12,527 bases of DNA from JBDTNK01 sp039933775 (GTDB taxonomy: Bacteria; Chloroflexota; Limnocylindria; QHBO01): the NCBI GenBank assembly GCA_039933775.1, contig JBDTNK010000059.1, positions 1 through 12,527 of the forward strand, read 5' to 3'. Of this stretch, positions 7,001 through 12,527 are shown piece after piece (position 1 is the stretch's first letter; every line of letters starts with the position of its first letter). The notes beneath the pieces were generated by a model. It saw only the letters and a program-made list of their open reading frames with translations. It ran no database searches and was not told the DNA's origin. The translations under genes were made by a program, and so were the position numbers.

Positions 7001-8684
7001 TGCGGTCGAGGCCACGCGACCGCTCCCGAAAGAACAGATCGTTCGGCGCGCTGCGCAGCCACGCGGGGATCCATCGCGTCAGCGGCCCGGGCTCATCGGG
7101 AGAGGCGGCCGGTCGCGGTCCGGGAGGCACCACGCGGACCGGCGCAGCGGGCGCCGGCACGACGGCGTGCGCCAAGCTGGCGGATCGGAGCACGGCGTTG
7201 GTGGCGACGAGCCAGATCAGCCAGCCAAGGAGCAGCACGCTCCCCGCGGAGAGCAGGTAGATGCCGGGAGGCGAGAGGATCGTGGCGGCCAGGAGCGGGT
7301 CGCGCACCATCGGCAGGCCGCCGACCCCGGGATTGAGCGTGGGCCCCTCGACGAACGACCAGTCGTAGGTGTAGGTCCAGTACACGTTCATGAAGAACGA
7401 GAGCGACAGGCCGGCGTAGAGCAGCACCCAGCGCCAGCCGCCCAGGATGAACGGCGCGGCGAGCACGAGCGCCGGGAAGAGGTAGCGTTCGTGGACCCGG
7501 GTCGGCAGCACGAAGAAGGCAACCGCCAGCAGCAGGGAGACCAGCAGCACCCCGGTTACATCGTCGCGGCGCCAGGCACGCCACAGCGCGTAGATCGCGA
7601 CGGCACCGAACAACAGCCCACCGAGCAGCTGCCACGACAGCAGGAAGCCGCCGACCGCCAGCCCTGGCGCCTCGACCCCGCAGCCGGCGAAATCGGGAAG
7701 GTTGGGCGGCACGTCGCAGCCCCACAACCCTGTGCCGGCGAGCCCGCTGACCGGGTTCATCCACAGGTTGAAGGCATTGATCGTCACGCCGGTGTACGTG
7801 CTCGCCGCCTCCAGGAACTTGCCGACGAGCGAGTGGTTCGGATCGCCCGGCGACCAGATCGACATGCCGAACGGCAGGATCAGCACGACGAGCGTGCCCA
7901 GACCCGCGGCAAGCGAGGTGAGGACGCGCAGCGCGTCGGGGCGGCGGTCGTGCTCGGGATCGCTCGAGCGCCCGGCGAGGTGGCGCTTCAGGCCAACGAT
8001 CACGACGACCGGGATGATGAATGCGTACTGGAATTTCACGAGGAGCGCCAGCACGGCGCCCACCGCGGCGGCCTCGGTCCAGCCGCGGGCGAGCAGGTAG
8101 ATGGTGCCGATCAGGACCATCGCGCCGACCGAATCGACCTGTCCCCAGACCGATGCATTGAAGATCGTGCCGGGGTTGAAGAGCACCGCGGCCGCGGCTG
8201 CGAGGCCGGCGCGCTCGCTGAAGTAGCGCCGGCACAGGACGAAGAGCATCGCCGCCGAGCCCAGGTCGCCAAGGATCCCCGGCAGTTTCACCAACCCGCC
8301 GGTGATGTCGAGGCCCAGGAGCGGATGGAGCGCCGAGCCGATGCCGCCCAGCCCCCACAGGACGTAGAGGTAGCCGGGTGGATAATCGCTGAAGTAGCCG
8401 GTCTCGTAGAATTCGCCGGGTCCGTTCGCCGCGAGACGGATCGCCCAGGACGTGAAATCGCCCGTATCGATCCGGAAGCCGCTCTGCGGCACCAGGATTC
8501 CCGCGATAAAGGCACGCAGGAGCAGCCCGATGACGAGCAGTGCGACGAGGAGATGTCCGGCGGGAACTCCCGCCAGGAACGACCTCGCGCCCTGCCGCAC
8601 GGAGGCGCGGGTCGTGGCGGAAGGCGCAGCGCTCACGGGCGGCGCCGAAGCGTGTCGAGCGGCACGGTGGCGGTGAGTATACAT
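4080..8684 (-). CDS. Fusion of two GT-C mannosyltransferases: Gpi18/GT87-like half plus PMT (GT39-like) half with propeller insert
   Basis: A 1534-aa polytopic membrane protein. N-terminal half (about residues 40-505): acidic first-loop motif 'DTGDF' (73-77), 'WGQVDS' (180-185) and 'HERYLFP' (398-404), features of polyprenyl-phosphate-mannose-dependent GT-C enzymes of the Gpi18/COG5542 kind. A proline/alanine-rich linker follows (about 507-535). C-terminal half (about 550-1534): PMT family, with the catalytic acidic pair in 'HFDEVYH' (589-595), 'THPMLAKY' (618-625) and the conserved 'FAWRLAG' to 'SRIAMND' region resuming at about 993. Known PMTs transfer mannose from a polyprenyl phosphate to Ser/Thr outside the membrane. 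Between 'HPMLAK' and 'FAWRLAG' is a ~350-residue soluble insert (listed separately). The ATG at 8684 is used because the frame upstream is antisense to the divergent gene; no clear ribosome site precedes it. Ordinary members are about 400-750 residues, so the length reflects the fusion. Confidence 0.85.
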   Translation of the reverse strand: MYTHRHRAARHASAPPVSAAPSATTRASVRQGARSFLAGVPAGHLLVALLVIGLLLRAFIAGILVPQSGFRIDTGDFTSWAIRLAANGPGEFYETGYFSDYPPGYLYVLWGLGGIGSALHPLLGLDITGGLVKLPGILGDLGSAAMLFVLCRRYFSERAGLAAAAAVLFNPGTIFNASVWGQVDSVGAMVLIGTIYLLARGWTEAAAVGAVLALLVKFQYAFIIPVVVIVGLKRHLAGRSSDPEHDRRPDALRVLTSLAAGLGTLVVLILPFGMSIWSPGDPNHSLVGKFLEAASTYTGVTINAFNLWMNPVSGLAGTGLWGCDVPPNLPDFAGCGVEAPGLAVGGFLLSWQLLGGLLFGAVAIYALWRAWRRDDVTGVLLVSLLLAVAFFVLPTRVHERYLFPALVLAAPFILGGWRWVLLYAGLSLSFFMNVYWTYTYDWSFVEGPTLNPGVGGLPMVRDPLLAATILSPPGIYLLSAGSVLLLGWLIWLVATNAVLRSASLAHAVVPAPAAPVRVVPPGPRPAASPDEPGPLTRWIPAWLRSAPNDLFFRERSRGLDRIDLAIVIGLVVLAFGFRAWRLDIPRPQHFDEVYHGRSATEWLADWNNGWTRDTYEWTHPMLAKYLIAAGIVIANPNQVVDATDLGAPATALTVAVQRTEQQRLASIAFVASGSTISARDTTSGAEVASWSVPGTVTALAFDDVDARLLVGYADRGSIDLYPLADFLAASGARAPPQPAGALETTLSGIAQIVLPSSGQLTLVRGGGGVAALERATGAELGSFAVQAGGIGYVAAVAEKSPAMIVVTDMEAGTVRFLDAGTVQPATDNDGAEVPAVDDIPVALAGPFVVLGSGEEQRIFLPAGPLEANDEHPLTQGSLAIVDADQTRYIDTAPLPGAPSQIAWNEYANMVFVAGTQDGEGAIWTVEPHGDGEPSNNQDVGYAAFDTTLLGGQPLSLAMDVSSHAPEDDHERLMVATATETGGALVVVDAGSNAFAWRLAGVVFGSLLAGLLYLFAATLFGRRRIAVLAGLFFAFDSMSYAMSRIAMNDVFVAFFIVAAYFVFWQVWSGRWARSAWWALPLTGVLIGLAAASKWTGFYALAGLLVLALARSQLGRLVLVGLVALAAVVGGIGAPWPFLVIMLLGLAFALFFVYQRPVRLRAGDLLALPATGVVLGGIGLAFAVAYPTVEGARNPGDAVEFIFSILSRGAQAGWPVLVMIGVALALIGLRAVRSLSAPQTDRWWWQPSSLAGFGWSWIGACLVIVPIVVYGLLYIPYLNLGHAWAGPNSGPGYGWTIDELQSQMFIYHFGLQAGHPASSPWWSWPLDLKPVWFHSQDFDGARMQVIYNGGNPLLIWAGVPAILLAGLLAWRRRSLALVLLVMAFAFQWLPWVRIERASFMYHYFTALPFTLIAVAVFVDEALRRPWLRDIAIAFLAATVVVGILLFPLAAALPMPDWYINATRTLPPWNYYFQFPEPPQGDRGALLEVSGLKLAVGGVVAALAVGFALLGRDLLGRFNGRGGSGAFDMAGPRGVDP
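5712..6773 (-). other. Beta-propeller-like domain inserted in the first extracytoplasmic loop of the PMT domain
   Basis: Residues about 638-991 of the fusion protein contain no membrane spans and read as repeated short beta-strand units ('SIAFVASGSTISARD', 'VTALAFDDVDARLLVGYAD', 'AMIVVTDMEAGTVRFLD', 'SQIAWNEYANMVFVAGTQD', 'LMVATATETGGALVVVD'), the pattern of YVTN/WD-like propellers. It splits the PMT fold between the HP motif and the next membrane segment, a loop that faces outward in known PMTs. It may bind the acceptor protein or glycan. Fold assignment is by pattern only. Confidence 0.6.
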
Positions 8685-8735
8685 CCGGTCCGAGACGCTT
8701 CCGGAGCGCGCCGCGGTTCCGGACGCCGCGGTCGA
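8685..8735. promoter_or_regulatory. 51-bp divergent intergenic region between the two mannosylation transcription units
   Basis: Only 51 bases separate the two divergent ATGs. The strip is extremely GC-rich and holds no clear -35/-10 pair. The one AT-rich piece, TATACA at 8678-8683, lies inside the first codons of the minus-strand gene and could serve as a -10 for the plus-strand operon, with no convincing -35. Promoters of both units must lie in or overlap this region, which implies linked control. Confidence 0.35.
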
Positions 8736-10298
8736 ATGGTCGCCTATCACGATGGATTGACCTGGTTCGCGGCGGCCGCGGTCGTGGTCTTCGCGTTCGG
8801 CATCTACCTGCGCACGATGCTGCCGGGCCTTGGCTTCTGGGACACCGGCGAGGCCCAGACCGTGCCGCACACGCTCTCGATCTTCCACCCGACCGGGTTC
8901 CCGACCTACACGCTCCTCGGCTGGGCGTGGAGCCAGCTCCCGTTCGGCAACGTCGCCTACCGCATGAACGTGATGAGCGGCGTCTCGATGGCGCTCACGG
9001 CCGGCCTCGTGGCCCTCATCGCGGCGCGGCTCATCGAGGAGCGGCATCGGCCGACCGTCGCGGCCGCCGCGGGCATCGCCGGGCTCGCCTTCGCGATGGC
9101 CTCGGAGCCGTGGGACAACGCCGCGCGCGCCGACGTGCACGCGCTCCACGCGCTCGTCGTGGCGTCGGTCCTGTGGCTCCTGCTCACCTGGCGCAGCGCG
9201 GTGCGACGCGCCTCACCGCGCAGCGGCCGCTGGCTCATGGCCGCGGCACTCGTCTTCGGCCTGGGGTTAGGCAATCACCCGCTCACCGGGCTGCTCGCCT
9301 TCGGCATCGCGCCGTTCCTGTTCCTGGTGGATCCCAACCTGTGGCGCAAGCCGCAGCTGATCGTGGCGTGCGCCGCGCTCCTGGTCATCGGGCTGGGGGT
9401 CTACCTGTACATCCCGCTGCGCGCGACGATCGGGCCCGAGCCGCCGCTTTTCTACGCGCGTCCCGACAGCGCCGACCGGCTGCGCTACCTGCTCTTCGCC
9501 GAGCAGTTCCGCGATCTCTTCGCGCACTTCGACGACCCGCTCGCCTTCTTCGCGCAGCGCTGGGACAAGACCGAGAGCGTGCTCGCAGCGCAGTTCATCG
9601 GTCCTGGATGGCTGCTCGTCGCGTTCGGCGCGGCGACCGTGGCGGTGCAGCGCACAAGCACCTTCATGCTCCTCAGCCTGATCGTGGTCGTGAACATCTG
9701 GTACTCGATGAACTTCCAGGACGGAGACATCGATCGCTACTACCTGACCACGGTGATCGTGGCCGCACCGCTGCTGGGGGTGGCGATCGCCGGGCTGGCG
9801 GCGACCTGCGCGCGCGCCGCCGCGGAGCTGGGACGACGGCTCGGACGCGTCGCGCGGCGACGCGTGGCGGCGGCCGCCTCGCTCGTTGTCCTGCTGCTCA
9901 CGCTGCTGCTCCCCGCCGGATCGCTGGTGACCCTGTACGACGCGCGGGATCGAAGCGCTGACCATGAGGCGGACCGCTGGGTGGCATCGGTCTTTGACGC
10001 CCTTCCGCCTGATTCGGTGATCCTGTCGTGGTGGAGCTACAGCACGCCCCTCTGGTACCATCGCTGGGTCCTTGGTGAGCGTCCGGATGTCACCATCATC
10101 GACGAGCGCAACATGCTCGACGACGGCTACGCCACCTGGGACGGCGCGATTCGTGCCTTCATCGGCAAGCGGCCGGTCTACCTGGTCCCTCCCGAATGGG
10201 AGTCCCAGCGCCTGCTTCGCCTCTTTGACACCGAGACGATCTCGACGTATGCGGGCTACACCAAGCTGCAGCGCGTGAAGGAGCCAGCCGAGCTATGA
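8736..10298 (+). CDS. DUF2723 (TMEM260-like) membrane protein, putative glycosyltransferase
   Basis: A 520-aa polytopic protein with the N-terminal signature of DUF2723: a first membrane span (about 8-28) then 'PGLGFWDTGEAQTV' (30-43) and 'HPTGFP' (51-56), followed by 'NVAYRMNVMSG'. The acidic D36/E39 after the first span and the HP pair parallel the catalytic loop of GT-C enzymes; the eukaryotic member TMEM260 is a protein O-mannosyltransferase. About ten membrane segments are followed, after a span near 385-405, by a soluble C-terminal region of ~110 residues rich in aromatic residues ('WWSYSTPLWYH'). ATG 8736 is chosen because it starts just before the first membrane span; a GTG at 8673 would overlap the divergent gene. 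It is coupled by a 4-nt overlap to the GT2 gene. Acceptor unknown. Confidence 0.8.
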   Translation: MVAYHDGLTWFAAAAVVVFAFGIYLRTMLPGLGFWDTGEAQTVPHTLSIFHPTGFPTYTLLGWAWSQLPFGNVAYRMNVMSGVSMALTAGLVALIAARLIEERHRPTVAAAAGIAGLAFAMASEPWDNAARADVHALHALVVASVLWLLLTWRSAVRRASPRSGRWLMAAALVFGLGLGNHPLTGLLAFGIAPFLFLVDPNLWRKPQLIVACAALLVIGLGVYLYIPLRATIGPEPPLFYARPDSADRLRYLLFAEQFRDLFAHFDDPLAFFAQRWDKTESVLAAQFIGPGWLLVAFGAATVAVQRTSTFMLLSLIVVVNIWYSMNFQDGDIDRYYLTTVIVAAPLLGVAIAGLAATCARAAAELGRRLGRVARRRVAAAASLVVLLLTLLLPAGSLVTLYDARDRSADHEADRWVASVFDALPPDSVILSWWSYSTPLWYHRWVLGERPDVTIIDERNMLDDGYATWDGAIRAFIGKRPVYLVPPEWESQRLLRLFDTETISTYAGYTKLQRVKEPAEL

Positions 10299-11053
10299 CC
10301 GATGATGGTTTCGCGCGACCACACCTCACGTTCTTCTTCCCGGCCTTCAACGAAGAGGAGAACGTCGCGCAGACCGTCGAGCGCGCGCTGGCCGATATCG
10401 GTCCCCTGGTGCCCTCGATCGAGGTCCTGATCATCGATGATGGCTCCACCGACCGCACCCCGGAGATGGCCGATGCCCTGGTGGCTGGAGATCCCCGCGT
10501 GCGTGTCCATCACCAGGAGAACCTCGGCTACGGCGGCGCCCTGCGCGCGGGTTTCGATCATGCGCGCGGCGACCTCATCTGCTTCTCCGATGGCGACCTG
10601 CAGTTCGACCTGGCGGAGATGCGCCTCCTGCTCGAGCGCCTGGCGGACGATCGCCGGCCGGTCGACGTGGTCATCGGCTGGCGCCGCAAGCGACGCGATC
10701 CGCCGCACCGGATCCTCATCGCCAAGACGTACAACACGATCGTGTCGGTCCTGTTCGGCCTGCGGGTGCGCGACATCGACTGCGCCATGAAGCTCTTCCG
10801 GCGCGAGGTGTTCGACGGCCTGCGCCTCGATGCCACCAGCCCCTTCCTGTCGGCCGAGCTGCTCATCAAGCTGCGCGCCCGCGGCGAGCGCATCGCGCAG
10901 CTCGGCGTGACGCACTTCCCGCGCGCGGCGGGAACCAATACCGGCGCCAGCTTCCAGAAGATCCTGCGCACCTTCCGCGACATCGGGAAGCTGCGCTGGG
11001 CGCTGTGGACGAACCGTCGGGATGTCCTCGGGGAGGCGCGCGCGCGACCCTGA
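10295..11053 (+). CDS. GT2 family glycosyltransferase, polyprenyl/dolichyl-phosphate mannose synthase-like
   Basis: A 252-aa soluble GT-A fold enzyme. Visible motifs: 'FPAFNEEENV' (15-24), nucleotide-binding 'IIDDGSTDRT' (46-55), 'NLGYGGALRAG' (76-86), metal-binding DxD as 'SDGDLQFD' (98-105, DGD in place of the more usual DAD), and 'DIDCAMKLFRR' (160-170). These match the Dpm1/Ppm1 group, which move mannose (or another hexose) from GDP-sugar to polyprenyl phosphate on the cytoplasmic face. No C-terminal membrane segments, so it is the soluble or peripheral type. Its ATG overlaps the DUF2723 stop by four bases and AAGGAG lies 11 nt upstream. Placement next to three GT-C type transferase domains suggests it makes their lipid-linked donor. 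The exact sugar is inferred. Confidence 0.88.
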   Translation: MTDDGFARPHLTFFFPAFNEEENVAQTVERALADIGPLVPSIEVLIIDDGSTDRTPEMADALVAGDPRVRVHHQENLGYGGALRAGFDHARGDLICFSDGDLQFDLAEMRLLLERLADDRRPVDVVIGWRRKRRDPPHRILIAKTYNTIVSVLFGLRVRDIDCAMKLFRREVFDGLRLDATSPFLSAELLIKLRARGERIAQLGVTHFPRAAGTNTGASFQKILRTFRDIGKLRWALWTNRRDVLGEARARP

Positions 11054-11076
11054 TCGGTTCCTCGCTCACTGGTCGG

Positions 11077-11205
11077 TGCCAGCCTCACTGGCCAATTAGC
11101 GAACGAACCGCCGATAAGACCGCTTCCTCCGCCGTGCGGCAAGCGAGGCTGGCGTGGTGACGCAGGACGCTTGTCTCGTTGCTCGATTGGCCAGTGAGGC
11201 TGGCA
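11077..11205. repeat. 129-bp element bounded by perfect 20-bp inverted repeats
   Basis: The 20 bases at 11077-11096 (TGCCAGCCTCACTGGCCAAT) are exactly repeated in reverse complement at 11186-11205, with 89 bp between. Pairing continues imperfectly inward (AGC...AACGA). The interior holds a nested hairpin (CGCTT/AAGCG around CCGC/GCGG) and a third copy of GAGGCTGGC. The element lies between convergent genes. It could be a MITE-like miniature element, a bidirectional transcription barrier or a structured RNA. No clear target-site duplication flanks it, and there is no coding frame of note. Confidence 0.65.
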
Positions 11206-11225
11206 ACGCCCGCGGCAACGCCCGC
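11202..11225. repeat. Tandem duplicate of a 12-mer
   Basis: GGCAACGCCCGC occurs twice head to tail (11202-11213 and 11214-11225), beginning inside the right arm of the inverted-repeat element and ending 7 bp before the bifunctional nuclease stop codon. It is probably a slippage duplication. Confidence 0.6.
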
Positions 11226-11232
11226 GGCGGGG

Positions 11233-11790
11233 CTAAGAGGAGCTCTCCTCGGGGGGTGGGCCGCCGCCGCCCTGGTTGGGGAGGTCGATCTCGAGCGAGT
11301 TGACGAACTCGCGGAACACCTCGAGCTTCTCGTCGCCCTCCTCGTCTGAGCTCGTCTCCTCCGGCTCCACCCCGGCCTCGTCGAGGACCCGCTCGTCGAC
11401 GTAGATGGTGGACCCGGTGCGCACCGCGACCGCGATCGCGTCCGACGTTCGCGAGTCGATCTCGGTCTCGGCACCATCGGCCAGCTCCAGGTAGAGGCGA
11501 GCGTGGAAGGTGCCGTCGGTGACGTGGGTGACCACGACCCGGCTGAGGCGCGCGCTCGTGGCGCCCAGCACGCTGACCATCAGGTCGTGGGTCAGCGGCC
11601 GCTCGGCGCTGAGGCCCTGCAGGCGCATGGCGATGGCGTTCGCCTCGGCCGGACCGATCCAGATCGGGAGGTATCGGTCCCGTTCGGTCTCCTTGAGGAT
11701 GACCACGTGCTGCGTCGAGAGCATGTGGACGCGCACGCTCTCGACGACCACCTCGATCAGCCGCACGCGGCTTTCAGGTCCTTCGCCCAT
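11233..11790 (-). CDS. Bifunctional nuclease (BFN / DUF151) family protein
   Basis: A 185-aa protein with the DUF151 core: 'LPIWIGPAEANAIAMRLQG' (41-59), 'RPLTHDL' (64-70) and 'EIDSRTSDAIAVAVRTGSTI' (110-129), in the usual order. Plant and bacterial members have been reported to have DNase and RNase activity; the cellular role in bacteria is not settled. After the core come an acidic stretch (about 139-155), the conserved-type helix 'EKLEVFREFVNSL' (154-166) and a low-complexity tail rich in G, P, E and S. The ATG at 11790 has no Shine-Dalgarno but a good -10 box 6 nt upstream, so the mRNA is probably leaderless. The gene is convergent with the GT2 gene and follows the propeller-like gene by 45 nt. 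Confidence 0.88.
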   Translation of the reverse strand: MGEGPESRVRLIEVVVESVRVHMLSTQHVVILKETERDRYLPIWIGPAEANAIAMRLQGLSAERPLTHDLMVSVLGATSARLSRVVVTHVTDGTFHARLYLELADGAETEIDSRTSDAIAVAVRTGSTIYVDERVLDEAGVEPEETSSDEEGDEKLEVFREFVNSLEIDLPNQGGGGPPPEESSS

Positions 11791-11796
11791 GGACCG

Positions 11797-11802
11797 ATTC
11801 TA
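11797..11802 (-). promoter_or_regulatory. -10 box for a leaderless bifunctional nuclease mRNA
   Basis: TAGAAT on the minus strand (five of six consensus bases) ends 6 nt before the ATG at 11790, so transcription would start at or next to the A of the start codon. The absence of any Shine-Dalgarno supports this. No good -35 hexamer is seen at 16-18 nt upstream. Confidence 0.5.
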
Positions 11803-11835
11803 GCCCTCGCCCCCAGCGGGCGTCCGATGCGGCGC

Positions 11836-12527
11836 CTACTCCAGGACGACCCGCACCACTCGGTTGGGCGTCAGCAGCAGGGCCGAAGGTGGCCCGTCCG
11901 CGACCGAGGTCACGCTCATGCCGATGACCTCGCCGAGCAGTCCCGCCTCCGACCCGCGGCGCGGCGCGAGCCACTGGCGTACGAAGGCGCCATCGGCGCG
12001 CGAGAAGGCGATGATCCGGGCGTTGGCGGCGTCGTAGACGTAGAACAGCTCGCGATCGCCGACGGTGGCGCCGTCAAGCAGACGGTAGTCCAGCGCGTCG
12101 CGCACCTCGCCGTCGGGCGGCTGGTCGAGCGAGTAGTCCGCCTGGGACAGCGGCGTGCCGAAATTCACGCGCGTCACGGTGTTGCGCTGCAGCAGCCACA
12201 GGTTGGCGTCGACGCGCAGGTCGCGCGCCTGCTGCGCCGGCAGGTCCGGCTCGCCGGTCAGGAACGGCTCGGGCGGATCGGGGTAGGTCACCGGGATCAC
12301 CGCCGGCGGGGTCCACTTGTCGATCTCACCCGTGCCGCCATCGACGGCGTACAGCGTGAAGATCTCGAGCGGCGGCCTGTGCTGTAGCGCGCCGAGCAGG
12401 CGGGTCTCCGGACTGATCGCCTCCACGCCGGCCAGCGCCATGATCCGCCCGACGCGCTCGTCCAGATCGAAGCGCCACGCCTGTCGCTCGCGATCGATGA
12501 CCACCACGTCGGTCGCCGCGGTGGCGA
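11836..12527 (-). CDS. C-terminal part of an NHL/beta-propeller-like protein, 5' end outside the window
   Basis: The frame is open to the right edge; 229 residues and a TAG stop (11836-11838) are visible. The pattern is repeated short beta units: 'DVVVIDRERQAWRFD', 'LYAVDGGTGEIDKW', 'LWLLQRNTVTRVNF', 'FYVYDAANARIIAFSRADG' and the terminal 'ALLLTPNRVVRVVLE'. These resemble NHL or six-bladed propeller blades, so at least five blades are present. No catalytic motif, membrane span or signal is visible in this part. A GTG at 12507 could be read as a start but the sequence before it continues the same blade, so it is internal. The N-terminal half decides the function and is missing. Confidence 0.7.
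   Translation of the reverse strand, partial: ATAATDVVVIDRERQAWRFDLDERVGRIMALAGVEAISPETRLLGALQHRPPLEIFTLYAVDGGTGEIDKWTPPAVIPVTYPDPPEPFLTGEPDLPAQQARDLRVDANLWLLQRNTVTRVNFGTPLSQADYSLDQPPDGEVRDALDYRLLDGATVGDRELFYVYDAANARIIAFSRADGAFVRQWLAPRRGSEAGLLGEVIGMSVTSVADGPPSALLLTPNRVVRVVLE

Noticed and set aside
5778..8735. Long plus-strand open frame continuing upstream of the DUF2723 gene (over 980 codons)
   Set aside because: It is antisense to the GT-C fusion gene and its translation is rich in R, H, D, Q and G with no domain pattern. It is a by-product of GC-rich third codon positions. The DUF2723 gene starts at 8736.
8673..8738. Upstream GTG start for the DUF2723 gene at 8673
   Set aside because: It would overlap the first codons of the divergent gene, add an arginine/glycine-rich tail, and has no ribosome site; the ATG at 8736 sits directly before the first membrane span.
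8685..9149. 155-codon N-terminal extension of the GT-C fusion gene
   Set aside because: It runs antisense through the DUF2723 gene, is low-complexity and charged, and precedes the natural membrane-protein N-terminus starting at 8684.

Overview
The window is a gene-dense stretch of very GC-rich bacterial chromosome. The gene families present (a DUF151/bifunctional-nuclease protein, a DUF2723 membrane protein, GT-C mannosyltransferases, a DrrA/CcmA-type ABC exporter), the high GC and the mostly Shine-Dalgarno-led starts fit Chloroflexota (a Limnocylindria-like lineage) or an actinobacterium. This taxonomic guess is an inference from gene content only. No RNA genes, CRISPR arrays, insertion sequences or phage genes were seen.

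Region 1 (1-3895, minus strand) reads as one operon: promoter and a ~350-nt structured leader (3513-3895), ABC ATPase (2583-3512), a 64-aa unknown protein (2365-2559), ABC-2 permease (1515-2315), a tandem-domain GNAT acetyltransferase (464-1495), and a second, paralogous GNAT running off the window (1-467). The leader carries a consensus-like promoter, a branched stem, a hairpin with a six-U tract, an alternative hairpin that competes with it, and a second strong hairpin. This looks like an attenuated or ligand/translation-sensed exporter operon. A 14-bp hairpin encloses the stop codon of the small gene just before the permease.

Region 2 (4080-11053) is a glycosylation locus. On the minus strand lies a 1534-aa protein that fuses two GT-C glycosyltransferases: an N-terminal Gpi18/GT87-like polyprenyl-phosphate-dependent mannosyltransferase and a C-terminal PMT (GT39-like) protein O-mannosyltransferase. 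The PMT half is interrupted by a ~350-residue beta-propeller-like domain placed in its first extracytoplasmic loop. Divergent from it is a two-gene, overlapping operon: a DUF2723/TMEM260-like membrane protein and a GT2 polyprenyl-phosphate mannose synthase-like enzyme. Together they could supply lipid-linked mannose on the cytoplasmic side and use it outside the membrane to glycosylate proteins or an envelope glycan.

Region 3 (11054-12527): the convergent intergenic region holds a 129-bp element bounded by perfect 20-bp inverted repeats, followed by a duplicated 12-mer. Then, on the minus strand, come a bifunctional nuclease (DUF151) gene whose -10 box sits 6 nt before its ATG (probably leaderless), and the C-terminal part of an NHL/propeller-like protein that enters from the right edge.

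The most noteworthy items are the double GT-C fusion with its propeller insert and the attenuator-like leader of the ABC/GNAT operon with its embedded small protein.
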